From assembly GCA_028679075.1 (NCBI GenBank), contig JAJRCF010000022.1, forward strand, positions 1 to 48,602: 48,602 bases of DNA, written 5' to 3'. Shown piece by piece: positions 48,475 to 48,602 of this stretch (the stretch's first letter is position 1; each line of letters begins with the position of its first letter). This stretch comes from Methanoregula sp. Lineage in GTDB: Archaea; Halobacteriota; Methanomicrobia; Methanomicrobiales; Methanospirillaceae. Below the pieces are notes generated by a model that was not told the DNA's origin, did not search any database, and saw only the letters and a list, made by a program, of their open reading frames with translations. A program made the position numbers and the translations under genes.

Positions 48475-48602
48475 ATGAAAGATATCATCATCAAAGGTGC
48501 CCGCCAGCACAACCTCAAAAATATCAATGTCACGATCCCCCGGGATAAGTTGGTCGTCATAACCGGCGTCTCCGGCTCCGGCAAATCCACGCTCGCGTTC
48601 GA
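48475..48602 (+). CDS. uvrA: UvrA excinuclease subunit A, 5' part
   Basis: The first 42 codons are visible: [20 protein letters not shown], then [19 protein letters not shown] with Walker A (GVSGSGKST) and LAF at the window edge. The family is ABC-type nucleotide-excision repair ATPase; UvrA recognises DNA lesions with UvrB. This N terminus is highly conserved, so assignment is secure. The gene restores the GC-rich composition, so the AT-rich block ends at about 48.4 kb. A TATA-like element (TTTAACTA at about 48439) suggests a leaderless or short-leader transcript. Confidence 0.95.
   Translation, partial: MKDIIIKGARQHNLKNINVTIPRDKLVVITGVSGSGKSTLAF

Overview
The window reads as a chromosomal segment of a methanogenic euryarchaeon, most likely of the order Methanomicrobiales and perhaps Methanoregula-like (inference from gene content). 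Supporting genes are an archaeal-type S-adenosylmethionine synthetase, an HMf-type histone, the large subunit of replication factor C, a geranylgeranyl reductase, an archaemetzincin, a methanogenesis marker 2 protein, two MtxX-like (marker 4) genes and a Mer-like F420-dependent reductase. Most of the DNA is moderately GC-rich. Archaeal TATA boxes, leaderless starts and ATGA/GTGA gene overlaps are common.

Layout. 1-4.8 kb: a partial VOC protein, a membrane polyferredoxin and two zinc-ribbon proteins. 5.0-8.4 kb: a mat-hisG-hisA-hisB operon in which hisA carries an in-frame amber codon. 8.5-13.3 kb: an ABC ATPase, a metallo-beta-lactamase protein with a kinase-like tail, two STAS proteins and an RsbW-like kinase, resembling a partner-switching module. 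13.4-20.3 kb: small membrane proteins, a geranylgeranyl reductase and a receiver-PAS histidine kinase. 20.5-23.8 kb: histone, tandem mtxX-like genes and marker 2. 23.8-30.6 kb: RFC large subunit, UPF0146, archaemetzincin, a histone-deacetylase-fold enzyme, HEAT and RDD proteins, a repeat-tailed protein and a 4-OT tautomerase.

32.2-43.4 kb: a 10.7-kb accessory island bounded by two direct copies of a ~235-bp non-coding repeat. It holds three TetR regulators with palindromic operator candidates, two membrane methyltransferases, two Class I methyltransferases, a condensation/acyltransferase-like protein, OsmC, an alpha/beta hydrolase, two cysteine-rich mini-proteins and the Mer-like gene, which also has an in-frame amber codon. 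The set suggests synthesis or modification of a methylated, acylated small molecule or lipid, but the product is unknown.

43.4-48.4 kb: variable DNA. Three copies of a GC-rich repeat separate a pyruvate-kinase-C-terminal-like gene from a MNT/HEPN toxin-antitoxin pair. An AT-rich foreign block follows with a RelA/SpoT alarmone synthetase, a possible HEPN-like protein and a lipoprotein. The window ends at the start of uvrA.

The strongest signal is the pair of amber codons, in hisA and in the mer-like gene. In each case the reading frame continues beyond TAG into conserved family sequence. TAG ends only three of roughly forty-five other genes, and reading through the hisG TAG would create an ATGA overlap with hisA. 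Amber decoding (for example as pyrrolysine) should be weighed against recent nonsense mutation or sequence error.
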